Positions 45,622-55,793 are shown, numbered from the stretch's first letter. The stretch: 64,000 bases of DNA from Methyloterricola oryzae (GCF_000934725.1 NZ_JYNS01000001.1:248001-312000), one strand, 5' to 3'. The notes: generated by a model not told the origin, from the sequence alone. Numbers and translations are program-made.

Positions 45622-46740
45622 TTATTTGTGCGCCTGGATTTCGCTGGGCTGGATGGAATCGCCCTTGTTGTTGCCAAAGGCGTTGCGCTGGAAGGTGATG
45701 ACGGCGGCCAGCGAGACATCGTCGAGCATGTCGTCGAAAGCCGGCATGGCATTCTTGCCCTTGAGGACCACGTTCACGTGCTGATCCAGCGGACCGGTGG
45801 CCACTGCGCTACCCTTGATAGCCGGGAAGGTGCCGGGCATGCCCTCGCCATTGGGCATATGACAGGCGGCACAATTGGAGTTGTAGACTTCCTCGCCCTT
45901 GCTCATGAGTTCTTCCATGGCGAAAGTCTTGGAGGCATCGGCTTTGCCGGCATCTTTCTTCGCTTTCTGTTCGGCGAGCCACTGCTTGTAATCGCCTTCC
46001 TCCTTGGCGATGACTACGATGGGCATGAAGCCGTGGTCGCGGCCGCAGAGCTCCGCACACTGGCCGCGGTAGGTGCCGGCCTTGTCCACCTTGATCCAAC
46101 CGTCGGTGATATAGCCCGGGATGGCGTCCTTCTTCCAGCCGAAGTCAGGAACCCACCAGGCATGCAAGACGTCCGCCGCGGTCAACAGAATGCGTACCTT
46201 CTTGCCGACCGGAACCACCATGGGGTTATCCACGTTCAGCAGATAGTTCTCGACGGTGTTGGGGTCGATTTTGGAACCCACCTGGCGGGCTTCATTGCTC
46301 TTGGCGTCCAGGGTGCTGAAAAAGTCGATACCTTCGTCCAGATAGGTATAGCGCCACTTCCACTGATAGCCCGTCACCTTAATGGTCATGTCGGACTTGC
46401 TGGAATCGTAGGCTTTGATCATCACCTGGGTCGCGGGGACCGCCATGGCGAAGAGGATGAGGAAGGGGATGAGGGTCCAGATGATTTCCAGTTTGGTGTT
46501 TTCGTGGAACTGGGCGGGGACGGCACCTTTGGACTTGCGGTGGTGCATGATGGAATAAATCATCAGCCCGTAGACGAGAATACCGATCACCACGCAGATC
46601 CACAGGATCAGCATGTGCAGATCGTGAATTTCGCGGCTGGTCTCGGTGACGCCCACGGGCAGGTTCAGCGCATACTCGGCTTGCGCTTGCCCACAGAGCG
46701 CCAAGGTCAGCGCGACGAGCAGATGTCTAGTTATTTTCAC
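45622..46740 (-). CDS. coxB: Cytochrome c oxidase subunit II with fused C-terminal cytochrome c
   Basis: 372 aa: signal peptide, two membrane helices (about 40-65 and 85-105), cupredoxin domain with the CuA site (HAWWVPDFG, then CAELCGRDHGFM), an Ala/Lys linker, and a cytochrome c domain with one CxxCH (NCAACHMPNGEG) and axial Met in NAMPAFDD. This is the caa3-type layout. It accepts electrons from soluble or membrane cytochrome c. GTG at 46740 follows GAGGGGG; the frame is open further up, but the signal peptide starts here. Confidence 0.95.
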   Translation of the reverse strand: MKITRHLLVALTLALCGQAQAEYALNLPVGVTETSREIHDLHMLILWICVVIGILVYGLMIYSIMHHRKSKGAVPAQFHENTKLEIIWTLIPFLILFAMAVPATQVMIKAYDSSKSDMTIKVTGYQWKWRYTYLDEGIDFFSTLDAKSNEARQVGSKIDPNTVENYLLNVDNPMVVPVGKKVRILLTAADVLHAWWVPDFGWKKDAIPGYITDGWIKVDKAGTYRGQCAELCGRDHGFMPIVVIAKEEGDYKQWLAEQKAKKDAGKADASKTFAMEELMSKGEEVYNSNCAACHMPNGEGMPGTFPAIKGSAVATGPLDQHVNVVLKGKNAMPAFDDMLDDVSLAAVITFQRNAFGNNKGDSIQPSEIQAHK

Positions 46741-46783
46741 GGAACCCCCTCTTCGGTCTTCGTAAATACTTGAAACTTTATGT

Positions 46784-47263
46784 CTATCTTGCAGCCAACA
46801 GGGTTTTGAGCTCGCGCGCCAGGGCCTCACGTTCGGCCTCCACCAGGAAGCGTCCCACTTCCACTTCCCGGCCATGCAAGCGCAGGCAAAGCCGGCTTGG
46901 CCGCCCCCGGATCGGCGATTTGCGCCACTGCAACATCACCCAGGCGCGCTGGAACTCGTGGGTCTCCTCGGGCCTGCGCTCACCTCTCTGCACCTGCACC
47001 GTCGCGTCGGTGATGGTGATCACCTCGCGCCTGGCGCTATAACGCAGGCTCAATCGAAAACAATAAGCCAGCAGCAGCCATTCCAACCCGGAGAAAGGCA
47101 TGACCAGCCAGGCCCCTGCTGTGGCGAATAGGGCGCCGATGCCCCCCATCACCAAGGCCATCAGGCCGAGCAGCAGCCACATGCCGCGCCGGCCCAGCGA
47201 TGCGTTGGGCCGCAGAACGATGATCTGCCTGCCCGTTTCTGCATCATGCCCTTTTTCGACCAT
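46784..47263 (-). CDS. DUF2244 family membrane protein
   Basis: A 159-aa protein with two adjacent membrane helices (about 27-49 and 53-70) followed by a strand-rich cytoplasmic tail; NASLGRRGMW at the start, and LEWLLLAYCFRLSL are DUF2244-like. These genes usually lie beside cox clusters and may help assembly, but no biochemistry is known. It precedes coxB by 43 nt and is probably the first gene of the operon. Confidence 0.82.
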   Translation of the reverse strand: MVEKGHDAETGRQIIVLRPNASLGRRGMWLLLGLMALVMGGIGALFATAGAWLVMPFSGLEWLLLAYCFRLSLRYSARREVITITDATVQVQRGERRPEETHEFQRAWVMLQWRKSPIRGRPSRLCLRLHGREVEVGRFLVEAEREALARELKTLLAAR

Positions 47264-47399
47264 GATGGTACCTCAGCCTAAGTCACCCGGCTTCGAGTTT
47301 AAAGCAAGGCCCGAACACAAGCACCCATGCGACCGGCTCCAACAAGAGGCAACACCCTCTGTGGACTGCAGCCGGCGCCATGGGGAAATGGCGGGCACA

Positions 47400-47425
47400 A
47401 AAAAATCACCCAATAATTCTGGGTG
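47400..47425 (-). terminator. Rho-independent terminator of the bio operon
   Basis: CACCCA (47407-47412) and TGGGTG (47420-47425) with a 7-nt loop; read on the minus strand the stem is followed by ATTTTTTTG. It lies 54 nt past bioD and before the DUF2244/cox genes. Confidence 0.8.
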
Positions 47426-47478
47426 TATTTCCGCTGTAGAATACTTGCTCGCGCCCGGTGGAATGGGCGAAATTTAAC

Positions 47479-48189
47479 TTATAGCTTGAATCTTCGCAAG
47501 AATTCATCGATGTCTAAAGTGTTTCCGGGAAAGCTATCCGGGGCCTTCGATGAATTTTTCCCGGGATCTGCAACAAAGGGCAGATTCCCCAGGTAATGGG
47601 CCGGCAGTTCGCGCTGCAGGGTCTCGATGTTTGCTCCGGCATACTCAAAATCCACCGTGACGTGATTGGCAATCCAGCCGGCGCACTCAATTCCGGCCCG
47701 CACGATGGCCTCGTAGGACAAGATGGCGTGATTGAGGCAACCCAGGCGCAGTCCGACCACCAACACGACCGGAAATGCCAGTTCCATCGCCAGATCCGAA
47801 ACCCGCGAGTCATTGCCCAGAGGCACTTCCCAGCCGCCGACGCCCTCCACCAAAAGGAGATCCGCGCGGGATTCAAGCTCATGCGCTTGCTGTGCGATGA
47901 ATCCCACGTCCACCGGCCTGCCCTCTAGACGGGCGGCGATATGGGGCGAAACCGCTGGGGCGTAGACGAAGGGGTTCACCTCCTGGTAGGACAATGGCAG
48001 GGACGATGCCCGTTGCAACTGCAGGGCGTCGTCATTGCGCAGCCCATCGGCGCACTGAACGGCACCGCTGGCCACCGGCTTCATGCCCGCCACGCGGAGC
48101 CCCCTGGATTTGAGCCCCTCCATCAGAGCCACGGTCACCCAGGTCTTGCCCACCCCGGTGTCGGTTCCGGTGACGAAATACCCCGGCAT
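47479..48189 (-). CDS. bioD: Dethiobiotin synthetase
   Basis: A 236-aa ATP-dependent enzyme closing the ureido ring of dethiobiotin from DAPA and CO2. P-loop GTDTGVGKTWVT at the N-terminus, MKPVASGA and VEGVGGWEVPLG with the catalytic Lys and Thr/Asp surroundings. ATG at 48189 is preceded by AGGAGG. Last gene of bioB-bioF-bioH-bioC-bioD, 2 nt after bioC. Confidence 0.95.
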   Translation of the reverse strand: MPGYFVTGTDTGVGKTWVTVALMEGLKSRGLRVAGMKPVASGAVQCADGLRNDDALQLQRASSLPLSYQEVNPFVYAPAVSPHIAARLEGRPVDVGFIAQQAHELESRADLLLVEGVGGWEVPLGNDSRVSDLAMELAFPVVLVVGLRLGCLNHAILSYEAIVRAGIECAGWIANHVTVDFEYAGANIETLQRELPAHYLGNLPFVADPGKNSSKAPDSFPGNTLDIDEFLRRFKL

Positions 48190-48191
48190 GG

Positions 48192-49022
48192 TCAGAACCT
48201 CCTGGCGTAAGCGTGAATTATCTCGAAACTTGCGGGAATCCGCCCGCCCTCGGACCGCTCCGCATAAGCCTCGATCATGGCGCCCATGGCGCGTTTGCCC
48301 ACGAGGTGGCGCGGGCGACCTGGGCTGCGATTGCTCGCGCCCAATCCCTTGAGTTCGCGCATCAGCGCTTCCACGCTGGCATAGGTAACAACCCGCAACC
48401 GGCTTTGCACGGACACCTCGCGGAACCCCGCTACCGCCAGCGCCGCGGCCACCTGCCGCGCGGCCGGGAATTCCAGCACATGGCTGTGGCCGTCCACGCG
48501 CGCCCAGGCCTCGCGCAGCTCTTGCAGGGTCGCGGGGCCAAAGGTGCTGAACGCCTGCACGCCACCGGGACGCAGCACGCGGCGAAATTCTGCCAGCGCG
48601 GCAGGGAGTTCCTGACACCACTGCAATGCCAGATTGGAAACCAGCAGATCCATGCAGGCGCCGCGCAAGGGCAGGCTCTCCGCCTCACCGCAGACGAAGG
48701 ACAAGGACCGTCCCTCGCTTGAACCTGCCCGGCACTGCAGCAACATGCCGTGGGCGAGATCGAGGGCAGTCAAACTCGCCCCAGGAAACCGCTGCAGCAG
48801 CTTGCGGGTGCAATATCCGGTCCCGGCACCCACGTCGAGCAGCCGCTCAGGACTCAATTCCAGGCGGGGCAGATTCTCCAGCAAGGCATCGCCGACTTCC
48901 CGCTGCAGATGGGCAACGGCATCGTAGCCGGCTGCCGCACGAGTGAAGGCGCGTCCCACCTGGCGTTTGTCCGGGCCTGGGACACCGAGCGCGTCAGCTC
49001 CTTCCTTAAGCGCCCGGTTCAT
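48192..49022 (-). CDS. bioC: Malonyl-ACP O-methyltransferase
   Basis: A 276-aa SAM-dependent methyltransferase that caps malonyl-ACP as a methyl ester and so lets fatty acid synthesis build pimeloyl-ACP. SAM motif I is LLDVGAGTGYCTRKL; LVSNLALQWCQEL and FSTFGPATLQELREAW are BioC signatures. ATG at 49022 lies 17 nt inside the end of bioH. Confidence 0.93.
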   Translation of the reverse strand: MNRALKEGADALGVPGPDKRQVGRAFTRAAAGYDAVAHLQREVGDALLENLPRLELSPERLLDVGAGTGYCTRKLLQRFPGASLTALDLAHGMLLQCRAGSSEGRSLSFVCGEAESLPLRGACMDLLVSNLALQWCQELPAALAEFRRVLRPGGVQAFSTFGPATLQELREAWARVDGHSHVLEFPAARQVAAALAVAGFREVSVQSRLRVVTYASVEALMRELKGLGASNRSPGRPRHLVGKRAMGAMIEAYAERSEGGRIPASFEIIHAYARRF

Positions 49023-49800
49023 GCCGCCCCCAGAAATCCTCGAGCACGCGCACACATTCCGCTTCGTGGGTCAGAAATGGCACATGGCCTGCCATGGCGA
49101 TCTCGTGGATCTGAGCCCGTGGCGCCATTTCGGCCATGCTGCGGCCGGCCGTCCGCGGCACCAGCCGGTCGCGCCCGCCAATCAGCAACAGCAGTGGTAC
49201 CCGCAATTGGGCCAAGGTGGCACGCAAATCCGTTCCGCGCAGCAGATTCAGGCCAACCCGAAGGGCATCGGGCTCCGGCGGTGCGCATTCTTCGACCCGC
49301 CCCCGCAGTTCCTTCATCAAGTCCTTGGCCTGCTCCAGCCCCCACACCTGCAAGCCCAAGAACCGCAGCAAGGTATGATGGGCGTCGGCCAGCATGTCGC
49401 CGGCGAATTTCTCGAGCATGTCTTGCGCCATGGCGTGAGGCCAATCGCTGCCCTGGGCGAAGCGCACATTGCCCGCCAACATCGTCAGGCTGGCAACGCG
49501 CGTAGGATGGCGATGGGCCAACTGCAAAGCGATGAGCCCTCCCAATGACCAGCCCAGCCAATGCGCCCGAGCCGGAGCCATGCCCAGCAGGGCATCCCCC
49601 CAATCCTCCAGGCTCTGCCCCGGAATCAACCCGCTGCGTCCATGTCCCGGCAAATCCACCAAGGTGATGCGAAAATGCTCCGCCAAGCGCATGGCGAAAT
49701 CGCGCCACACCCCGCCGTGCATACCCCAGCCGTGCACCATCACCACATCCGGCCCGGCACCGAAATGGCGCGCATGGATCTCTCCGGCACGCCGGTTCAT
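49006..49800 (-). CDS. bioH: Pimeloyl-ACP methyl ester carboxylesterase
   Basis: A 264-aa alpha/beta-hydrolase removing the methyl ester from pimeloyl-ACP. Nucleophile Ser85 in LGWSLGG, acid in GGRDRLVP, His in MAGHVPF near the C-terminus; [11 protein letters not shown] is the oxyanion loop. Overlaps bioF by 4 nt and bioC by 17 nt, so BioH and BioC are made together, consistent with their serial action. Confidence 0.93.
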   Translation of the reverse strand: MNRRAGEIHARHFGAGPDVVMVHGWGMHGGVWRDFAMRLAEHFRITLVDLPGHGRSGLIPGQSLEDWGDALLGMAPARAHWLGWSLGGLIALQLAHRHPTRVASLTMLAGNVRFAQGSDWPHAMAQDMLEKFAGDMLADAHHTLLRFLGLQVWGLEQAKDLMKELRGRVEECAPPEPDALRVGLNLLRGTDLRATLAQLRVPLLLLIGGRDRLVPRTAGRSMAEMAPRAQIHEIAMAGHVPFLTHEAECVRVLEDFWGRHEPGA

Positions 49801-50951
49801 GCAAACTCGCGAAGCGCTTGCAGCAGCGCATCCACCTGCTCCGGCTCATGATCGGCCGTCAACGTAACGCGCAGACGGGCACTGCCGGCCGGCACCGTGG
49901 GTGGACGAATGGCGCTGACCAGGCAACCCCGGTCGCGCAGATATTCCGCCGCCCGCAGGGCGGCGTCGTTATCGCCCAAGAGAATCGGCTGGATCGGCGT
50001 CGGCGAGTCCATGAGGTGCAGCCCCAGTTGCATGGCACCGGCGCGGAATCGCGCAATAAGTTCGCCCAGCCGCTGGCGCCGCCAGGACTCATCGCGCAAC
50101 AGGCGGAGGCTGACCCGCGTCGCCTCCGCCACGGCGGGCGGCAAGGCCGTGGTATAGATGTAGGTGCGGCTCTTCTGGATCAGGTATTCGATGAGATCGG
50201 CGCTGCCGGCGACGAAGGCCCCGAAGGTGCCAAAGGCCTTGCCTAGAGTACCGATCAGCACCGGCACGGCAGCCTGCCCCAGGCCGTGGTGGCTCACCGA
50301 GCCGCGCCCCCCCGTCCCGAGCACGCCGAAGCCGTGGGCGTCATCCACCACCAGCCACGCGCCGGCAGCCGCGGCAGCTTCCGCCAGGTCCGGCAGCGGG
50401 GCGATATCGCCGTCCATGCTGAACACGCCGTCCGTCACCACCAGACTGCCCGGAGCCTCGTCCTGCGCCAGCCGATGCCGGAGATCGCCGGCATCGGCGT
50501 GGGCATATCGGATCAGGCGGGCGCCGGCGAGCGCGGCACCGTCCAGCAAGGAGGCATGGTTCAGGCGGTCCTGATACACGCGCTCGTTCCGCCCGCACAG
50601 GCTGGCGATCACACCCATATTGGCCATGTACCCGGTGGAAAACAGCAGGGCCCGCTCGCGGCCGGTGAAGTCGGCCAGTTCCTCCTCCAGGGCATGATGG
50701 GCGGTGCTGTGCCCGCACACCAGATGCGATGCACCGCTGCCGGCTCCATGCTCTCGGGCACCCTGGGCCATGGCCGCGATCACGTCCGGATGCCTGGACA
50801 AACCCAGGTAATCGTTGCTGGAGAAATTGACCAGCGCCCGCCCCTGCACCAGGACGCGCGCGCCGGACTCGGCCGCCACCAGGCGTCGGCGCCGAATCAG
50901 CCCCTGTTCGGCGATCGCGGCCAGCTTGCCGGGAAGCTCATCGGGCCTCAT
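49797..50951 (-). CDS. bioF: 8-amino-7-oxononanoate synthase
   Basis: A 384-aa PLP enzyme condensing pimeloyl-ACP with alanine. [33 protein letters not shown] and the PLP lysine in [11 protein letters not shown] are all present. ATG at 50951 overlaps the bioB stop by 4 nt. The alanine used could come from AlaC, encoded elsewhere in the window. Confidence 0.95.
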   Translation of the reverse strand: MRPDELPGKLAAIAEQGLIRRRRLVAAESGARVLVQGRALVNFSSNDYLGLSRHPDVIAAMAQGAREHGAGSGASHLVCGHSTAHHALEEELADFTGRERALLFSTGYMANMGVIASLCGRNERVYQDRLNHASLLDGAALAGARLIRYAHADAGDLRHRLAQDEAPGSLVVTDGVFSMDGDIAPLPDLAEAAAAAGAWLVVDDAHGFGVLGTGGRGSVSHHGLGQAAVPVLIGTLGKAFGTFGAFVAGSADLIEYLIQKSRTYIYTTALPPAVAEATRVSLRLLRDESWRRQRLGELIARFRAGAMQLGLHLMDSPTPIQPILLGDNDAALRAAEYLRDRGCLVSAIRPPTVPAGSARLRVTLTADHEPEQVDALLQALREFA

Positions 50952-51973
50952 CCGTTCAGGACATCGGCGGTCGCTCCGGACATGCGCAGACCCAGGCGCG
51001 CAAACAGGCGACGGTCCCTGGCCGCTTCCGGGTTTTCCGTGGTCAGCAGCTTCTCCCCGTAGAAGATGGAGTTGGCGCCCGCCAGGAAGCACAGCGCCTG
51101 CAGTTCGTCACTCATGTCGGTGCGCCCGGCGGAGAGGCGCACCCGGGATTTCGGCATCAGCAGACGGGCAACGGCGATGGTGCGCACGAAGGTGAAGGGA
51201 TCGAGCGGCTCGCTACCAGCCAAGGGCGTGCCTTCCACCTGCACCAGCAGGTTGATGGGGACGCTTTCCGGGTGCTGTGGCAGATTGGCCAGTTCCACCA
51301 GCAGGCCGGCGCGGTCGCGCTCATCCTCGCCCATGCCGACGATGCCGCCGCAACAGACGTGAATGCCGGCATCCCGCACCCGCTTCAGGGTGTCCAACCG
51401 GTCCTGGTAGGTGCGGGTGCTGATGATCTGCGAGTAATACTCTTCCGAGGTATCCAGGTTGTGGTTGTAATAATCCAGCCCGGCCTCCTTGAGGCGCTGG
51501 GTCTGGTTCTCGGTGAGCATTCCCAGGGTCACGCAGGTTTCCATGCCCAAATCGCGCACCCCCTTGATCATCGCCGCCACTTTCTCGATGTCGCGATCCT
51601 TGGGCGAGCGCCACGCGGCGCCCATGCAGAAGCGCGAAGCCCCTTGCAGCTTGGCGGCCTGCGCCGCGTGGAGCACGTCCTCCAGCGGCATCAGTTCCTC
51701 GCGCTTGAGCCCGGTCTCGTAGCGTGCGCTCTGCGGGCAGTAGGCACAGTCCTCGGAACAGGCGCCGGTCTTGATACTCAGCAGGCTACTGACCTGCACG
51801 TCGTTCGGGTCGAAATGGGCGCGGTGCACCGTCTGGGCGCGATGGATCAGGTCCATGAAGGGCAGTTCGAACAGCGCAGCCACCTCGTCCAGTTGCCAGT
51901 CGTGACGGCAGCCGTCGGCATGAATGCCGCTATGGTCTACATTGGAAATGGACTCGGATGGGTGCATGCGCAT
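50948..51973 (-). CDS. bioB: Biotin synthase
   Basis: A 341-aa radical-SAM enzyme inserting sulfur into dethiobiotin. Radical cluster ligands Cys72, Cys76, Cys79 (ACSEDCAYC); the second cluster region includes [17 protein letters not shown] and [10 protein letters not shown] plus RLSAGRTDM. First gene of the bio operon. Tandem start codons at 51973 and 51967. The 60-nt divergent spacer to comF holds a perfect TTGACA on the minus strand, but no convincing -10. Confidence 0.96.
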   Translation of the reverse strand: MRMHPSESISNVDHSGIHADGCRHDWQLDEVAALFELPFMDLIHRAQTVHRAHFDPNDVQVSSLLSIKTGACSEDCAYCPQSARYETGLKREELMPLEDVLHAAQAAKLQGASRFCMGAAWRSPKDRDIEKVAAMIKGVRDLGMETCVTLGMLTENQTQRLKEAGLDYYNHNLDTSEEYYSQIISTRTYQDRLDTLKRVRDAGIHVCCGGIVGMGEDERDRAGLLVELANLPQHPESVPINLLVQVEGTPLAGSEPLDPFTFVRTIAVARLLMPKSRVRLSAGRTDMSDELQALCFLAGANSIFYGEKLLTTENPEAARDRRLFARLGLRMSGATADVLNG

Positions 51974-52033
51974 GACTCTCCACTACGTCGGTGCAAGGTA
52001 TCGGGCTGCTGTCAATCAGAACAGGCCCAGGGA

Positions 52034-52726
52034 ATGAACAGCTGGTTAGGCATTATACAGGACTGGCTGTATCCGCCCACCTGCTTGCTGTGCGGCGACC
52101 CTGGCGCAGACGGGCGCGATCTTTGCCGGGACTGCGCCCTGGACCTGCCTTACAACCGCTGGTGCTGCCCTCGCTGCGGCCTACCGCTGGGCTCCGAAAG
52201 CGCGAGGGAATGCGGAGCCTGCCAGCGCCAACCGCCCCAGTTCGACGCCAGCGTGGCCGCCTTCCGCTACGAGGAACCGGTCCGCCACCTGATCCAGGGT
52301 CTCAAGTTTCACGCCCGCTATCCCGCCGGCCGTGTCCTCGGCAGCCTGCTGGCAGACCGACTGGCGCAACGGGACGAACGGCCCCAATGCCTGATTCCGG
52401 TGCCCCTGCACCCTGCCCGCTATCGCTCACGCGGCTTCAACCAGTCCATCGAGATCGCCCGCGAAGTCTCCGCCCGGCTCGGCGTGCCGCTGGACCTGGG
52501 CGGTTGCGTTCGTGTCCGGGCGACCCTTCCGCAAACGGAGTTGTCCGCCGCTGAACGCGCTCGCAACCTCCGCAATGCCTTCAAGGTGCTGGGCGATTAC
52601 CGGGGCCTTGATGTGGCAGTGCTGGACGACGTGATGACCACCGGCGCCACCATGAACGAGTTGGCCCGCGTCCTGCGCAAGGCCGGCGCCCGACGCATCG
52701 AAGCCTGGGCCTGCGCGAGGGCCTGA
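52034..52726 (+). CDS. comF: ComF family protein (PRTase-like, competence-associated)
   Basis: A 230-aa protein with an N-terminal zinc-finger-like region (CLLCGD, LCRDC, CCPRCGLPLG, CGAC) and a C-terminal phosphoribosyltransferase-like fold with CLIPVPLHPARYRSRGFNQ and the PRPP-like loop VAVLDDVMTTGATMNEL. ComF/GntX proteins act in DNA uptake or ssDNA handling; in gammaproteobacteria it often neighbours bio genes, as here. The frame is open upstream because of overlapping bioB, so ATG at 52034 was used. Confidence 0.9.
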   Translation: MNSWLGIIQDWLYPPTCLLCGDPGADGRDLCRDCALDLPYNRWCCPRCGLPLGSESARECGACQRQPPQFDASVAAFRYEEPVRHLIQGLKFHARYPAGRVLGSLLADRLAQRDERPQCLIPVPLHPARYRSRGFNQSIEIAREVSARLGVPLDLGGCVRVRATLPQTELSAAERARNLRNAFKVLGDYRGLDVAVLDDVMTTGATMNELARVLRKAGARRIEAWACARA

Positions 52727-52734
52727 ATGGCGGT

Positions 52735-55185
52735 TTAACGGGATTTCTCGCTGGCCGACTCGCTCAGTATCGCCTCGGCGCAGGCCTGGCTCCCCTCTGC
52801 CGCCGTCAGATAGCCCTCCTGCTTTTCGACCGCCGCCCGTTGCAGGCAAAGGCCTGCTTCCGGCAATCGTCGCAGCACCTCCGGCAATGCGGCCAGATAA
52901 GGATCGCGCGCTTCCCCCGAAGCGTTTCTGATCCCGGTCAAGAATTCCAGGAGCGGGAGACCGGCGAGCCACTGGGCCTGTCCGAGCTTTTGCTGTCGTT
53001 GGGTGACCGGCGCATTGAATTCGATCACGGGACGGTCGTCGCTGTTGACCCGATAGTCCGCAAACCGATCCGCCGTCAGCCGGCCCACATAGTGCGTTAG
53101 AAGCTGCGCACCGCCCAGCTCCAGGGCATCCGTGGCTCCTGAAAAAAGGCGAGCGCCCGGCGGAAGGGGCGCCGGGCTGACTTGAGCCAGGAGACCCAAA
53201 ACCGGCGTGCGCGGCGAGCCATCACCGCGCCACAGGGTCACCTGGGGGAACACCTCCAGCATCGTTCGCGCGATCACCCCGAATTCCGCCCGGGAAACCT
53301 GATAGGCCGGGATCCACTGCATGAACAGGCCGCCCTCGCGCAAGCGTTCGCGCGCGGCCTGGAAGTGCTCCAGCGTGTAGAGACTGCCGGTTCCAGCTTG
53401 CCAGGGAACGAACAGATCACCCACGATCACATCATAATTCTGCCGCGTGGCGGCCAGCCAGTTGCGCCCGTCCGCCTGCAACACGCGCGCCCTGGGGTCC
53501 TCGAACAGGCCGAAGTGATATGGCGCGAAATACAGGCGCGCCGCCTCGACGGCCCGCGGCAGGAGCTCCGCCACATACAGCTGACGGATCGGATGGCGCA
53601 ACGCAGCGCCGGCCGTGATGCCGGTCCCCAATCCCAGAGCGAATACCGTCTCGGCTTTTGGGTGCAGCAGCACGGGCAAGGAGCCCTGCAGCGCCTCGGC
53701 GGCGGCCGAGCCGCTGCCGCCCAGGGTGTAGTGGTTGTCCTGCTTGATCTTGAGCTGATCGCCATGGCGCACCACCGCGACCGTGCCGGCGCTGTCTTCC
53801 CAGGCCTGCAGCAGGCTCTCGTCCTCGTTCAAGGGGTCGATGCGCACCAGCGGCAGCCGGCTTGAATCCAGCGCGGACACCAAGAGCAAGGCGCAGGCCA
53901 GAGGCAGCGCGCGTTGCCAACCCCGCGCATGGCGGCGAAAGTATTCGCCGGCCAGGGCTACCAGGAGGTACAGCATGGCCAGCAGCCGGATGCTGCTCCA
54001 CAGCCCGAACCAGTCCAGCAGCAGAAACCCTGCCGCAAGCGCGCCGCACACAGCGCCCAAGGCATTGACCCGCAGCAGATGGCCGAGCAACGGCCCCTGC
54101 CGATCGCCCGAATGAGCGGTCCTGGCCAGCAGCAGGGGAAACACCGTCCCCAGCGTCACGAGGGCTGGGCCTGTCACGGCGCCAATCAAGCCCGCCACAT
54201 GCACCAAGTACTCATCCCAGCCCAAACCTTGTCCGCTGTAACGCAGCCCCTCGGTGGCGAGGACAAATTCATGAGGCGTGGCAGCGACCAAAAGGGCAGC
54301 GGTGGCCAACACACCATAAAGGCAAGCATCCAGCAACCACCCCAGGGCCACCAGACACTTTGCCAGCAGCGCACCCAGAGCGAGCCCCAGCACGCAAACC
54401 ACCAGTATTAACGAAAAGGTCTGCACCGAGTTCTGTAGCACCTGTGCGAACATGCGCGTCCACAAAACCTCCAGAGCCACCACCACCGCCCCCGACAGGA
54501 ACGCGACGGAGAGCGTACCCGTCGGCAAGGGCAGCACCCTGCGAGGAGCGCCAGCAGACTCCGCGAGGCTCCTGGCGCTTCCCCGCGCCATGCACCCGAT
54601 CAGGCCAATGGCGGCACTGGCCGACATCGCCGCCACGTAGGCCACGTCATAACCCCAGGCGGAAGGCAGGTAGATGCCCGCCAACAGGACGCCCCCGACA
54701 CCGCCCAAGGCATTCAACGCATAGAGCAGGAGGGCGTTCCCCCTTCCCTTTCCCGCATTGGCGCAGAACTGATTCATGACCGGCAGGGTCCCGCCCATAA
54801 GGAAAGCGGCGGGTAGCAGCAGTAGAAACGACAGGAAGAACTTGGCCGAAAGCATCAGGCCGGGGCTTGACACAAGCAACTGGTGAAGGTCCGGATAAAT
54901 CCAGCCGAAGACAGGCCGCAAGGCAAGACAGCCACCCGCAGACAGGGCAATCCCCAATTCCATGATGCCCCAGGTTCGCAGAGGCTGTTGCAGCAGGTGC
55001 GCGCGACCGCCCCAATAACCCCCGCCCAGGGCCTGGCCGGCAAAGAAGGCCGCCAGGGTAACCGCAGCGGCATGGGCCGTGGCACCGAATAGCAGGGTGA
55101 GTTCCCGCATCCAGAACAACTCATAAATCAGGCCAAGGACTCCGGACGCGAAAAACAATGGAGGGGCCAGGCTGCGACAGTTCAT
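52735..55185 (-). CDS. Membrane-bound spermidine-synthase-like fusion protein
   Basis: 816 aa. The N-terminal ~430 residues form about 12 to 14 hydrophobic helices, starting FFASGVLGLIYELFWMREL and repeated in the middle with VALEVLWTRMFAQVLQ. The C-terminal part is a Rossmann methyltransferase/polyamine synthase domain: FALGLGTGITAGAALRH, VLQADGRNWLAA and YDVIVGDLFVPW. Fused forms are widespread but their substrate is unknown; classic SpeE Asp pairs for decarboxylated SAM are partly kept. Convergent with comF (8 nt) and divergent from the GGCT gene. Confidence 0.82.
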   Translation of the reverse strand: MNCRSLAPPLFFASGVLGLIYELFWMRELTLLFGATAHAAAVTLAAFFAGQALGGGYWGGRAHLLQQPLRTWGIMELGIALSAGGCLALRPVFGWIYPDLHQLLVSSPGLMLSAKFFLSFLLLLPAAFLMGGTLPVMNQFCANAGKGRGNALLLYALNALGGVGGVLLAGIYLPSAWGYDVAYVAAMSASAAIGLIGCMARGSARSLAESAGAPRRVLPLPTGTLSVAFLSGAVVVALEVLWTRMFAQVLQNSVQTFSLILVVCVLGLALGALLAKCLVALGWLLDACLYGVLATAALLVAATPHEFVLATEGLRYSGQGLGWDEYLVHVAGLIGAVTGPALVTLGTVFPLLLARTAHSGDRQGPLLGHLLRVNALGAVCGALAAGFLLLDWFGLWSSIRLLAMLYLLVALAGEYFRRHARGWQRALPLACALLLVSALDSSRLPLVRIDPLNEDESLLQAWEDSAGTVAVVRHGDQLKIKQDNHYTLGGSGSAAAEALQGSLPVLLHPKAETVFALGLGTGITAGAALRHPIRQLYVAELLPRAVEAARLYFAPYHFGLFEDPRARVLQADGRNWLAATRQNYDVIVGDLFVPWQAGTGSLYTLEHFQAARERLREGGLFMQWIPAYQVSRAEFGVIARTMLEVFPQVTLWRGDGSPRTPVLGLLAQVSPAPLPPGARLFSGATDALELGGAQLLTHYVGRLTADRFADYRVNSDDRPVIEFNAPVTQRQQKLGQAQWLAGLPLLEFLTGIRNASGEARDPYLAALPEVLRRLPEAGLCLQRAAVEKQEGYLTAAEGSQACAEAILSESASEKSR

Positions 55186-55330
55186 AAGGCCATGTTCGGA
55201 AGATCTATGCTCGCATGGGGCACGAACGCAAAGGCGCCTGCCCCTCTCCTAATTACTGGAAATGCCTGTTTACAAGGCGAAAATAAAGCCTAAACTGTAT
55301 CTGGCTGTCCCGACAGGTGAAACGCCCCCC

Positions 55331-55756
55331 ATGAAGCACGCCGTTTTCGCCTATGGCTCTTTGCAACTCCCGGAGGTCATGGCCTGTGTAACCGGGCAAG
55401 GGTTTCAGGCGGTTCCGGCGCGGCTGCCTCACTTCGCGAGGTTTCGCATCCGGGGAAAGTCCTTTCCCGGTATCCGCCCTGAGCCAGGGGCAAGCGTCGA
55501 GGGCCTGCTTTACCGCGACTTGACGGCCGCGGCCATGGAAAATCTGGATGCGTTCGAAGACGACTTCTACATTCGGCAGGCGCTTGACGTGGTAACTTTC
55601 ACCGGCACGGCGGCGCGGGCTTTTGTTTATGTCATGGACCCGCAGTACCATGGACTGCTGGAGGATACCACCTGGGATCTGGAGCATTTCAAGCGTCATT
55701 CGCTCGGCGATTTCCTGCATCGCTGCAGGCACTTCGCCTCCAGCCGATCCCGCTGA
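55331..55756 (+). CDS. Gamma-glutamylcyclotransferase-like (AIG2/GGCT) protein
   Basis: A 141-aa small beta-barrel protein. The glycine loop FAYGSLQL at the N-terminus and the acidic residue in ENLDAFEDDFYIRQ are the GGCT features; the family releases 5-oxoproline from gamma-glutamyl compounds. ATG at 55331 puts FAYGSL at the usual position 7. Context (next to a STAS gene, 37 nt on) gives no clue to its substrate. Confidence 0.8.
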   Translation: MKHAVFAYGSLQLPEVMACVTGQGFQAVPARLPHFARFRIRGKSFPGIRPEPGASVEGLLYRDLTAAAMENLDAFEDDFYIRQALDVVTFTGTAARAFVYVMDPQYHGLLEDTTWDLEHFKRHSLGDFLHRCRHFASSRSR

Positions 55757-55793
55757 ACCGCCCTCCCGAGAACTCCTACCCTTAGGCTGACCA

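Noticed and set aside
43981-46773. Long plus-strand open frame (930 codons) opposite coxA and coxB
   Set aside because: It is the complement of two certain genes, His/Gly/Gln-rich without domain signatures, an artefact of high GC.
51272-52033. Extension of the comF frame upstream over bioB
   Set aside because: It is antisense to bioB; ComF begins at the ATG at 52034.
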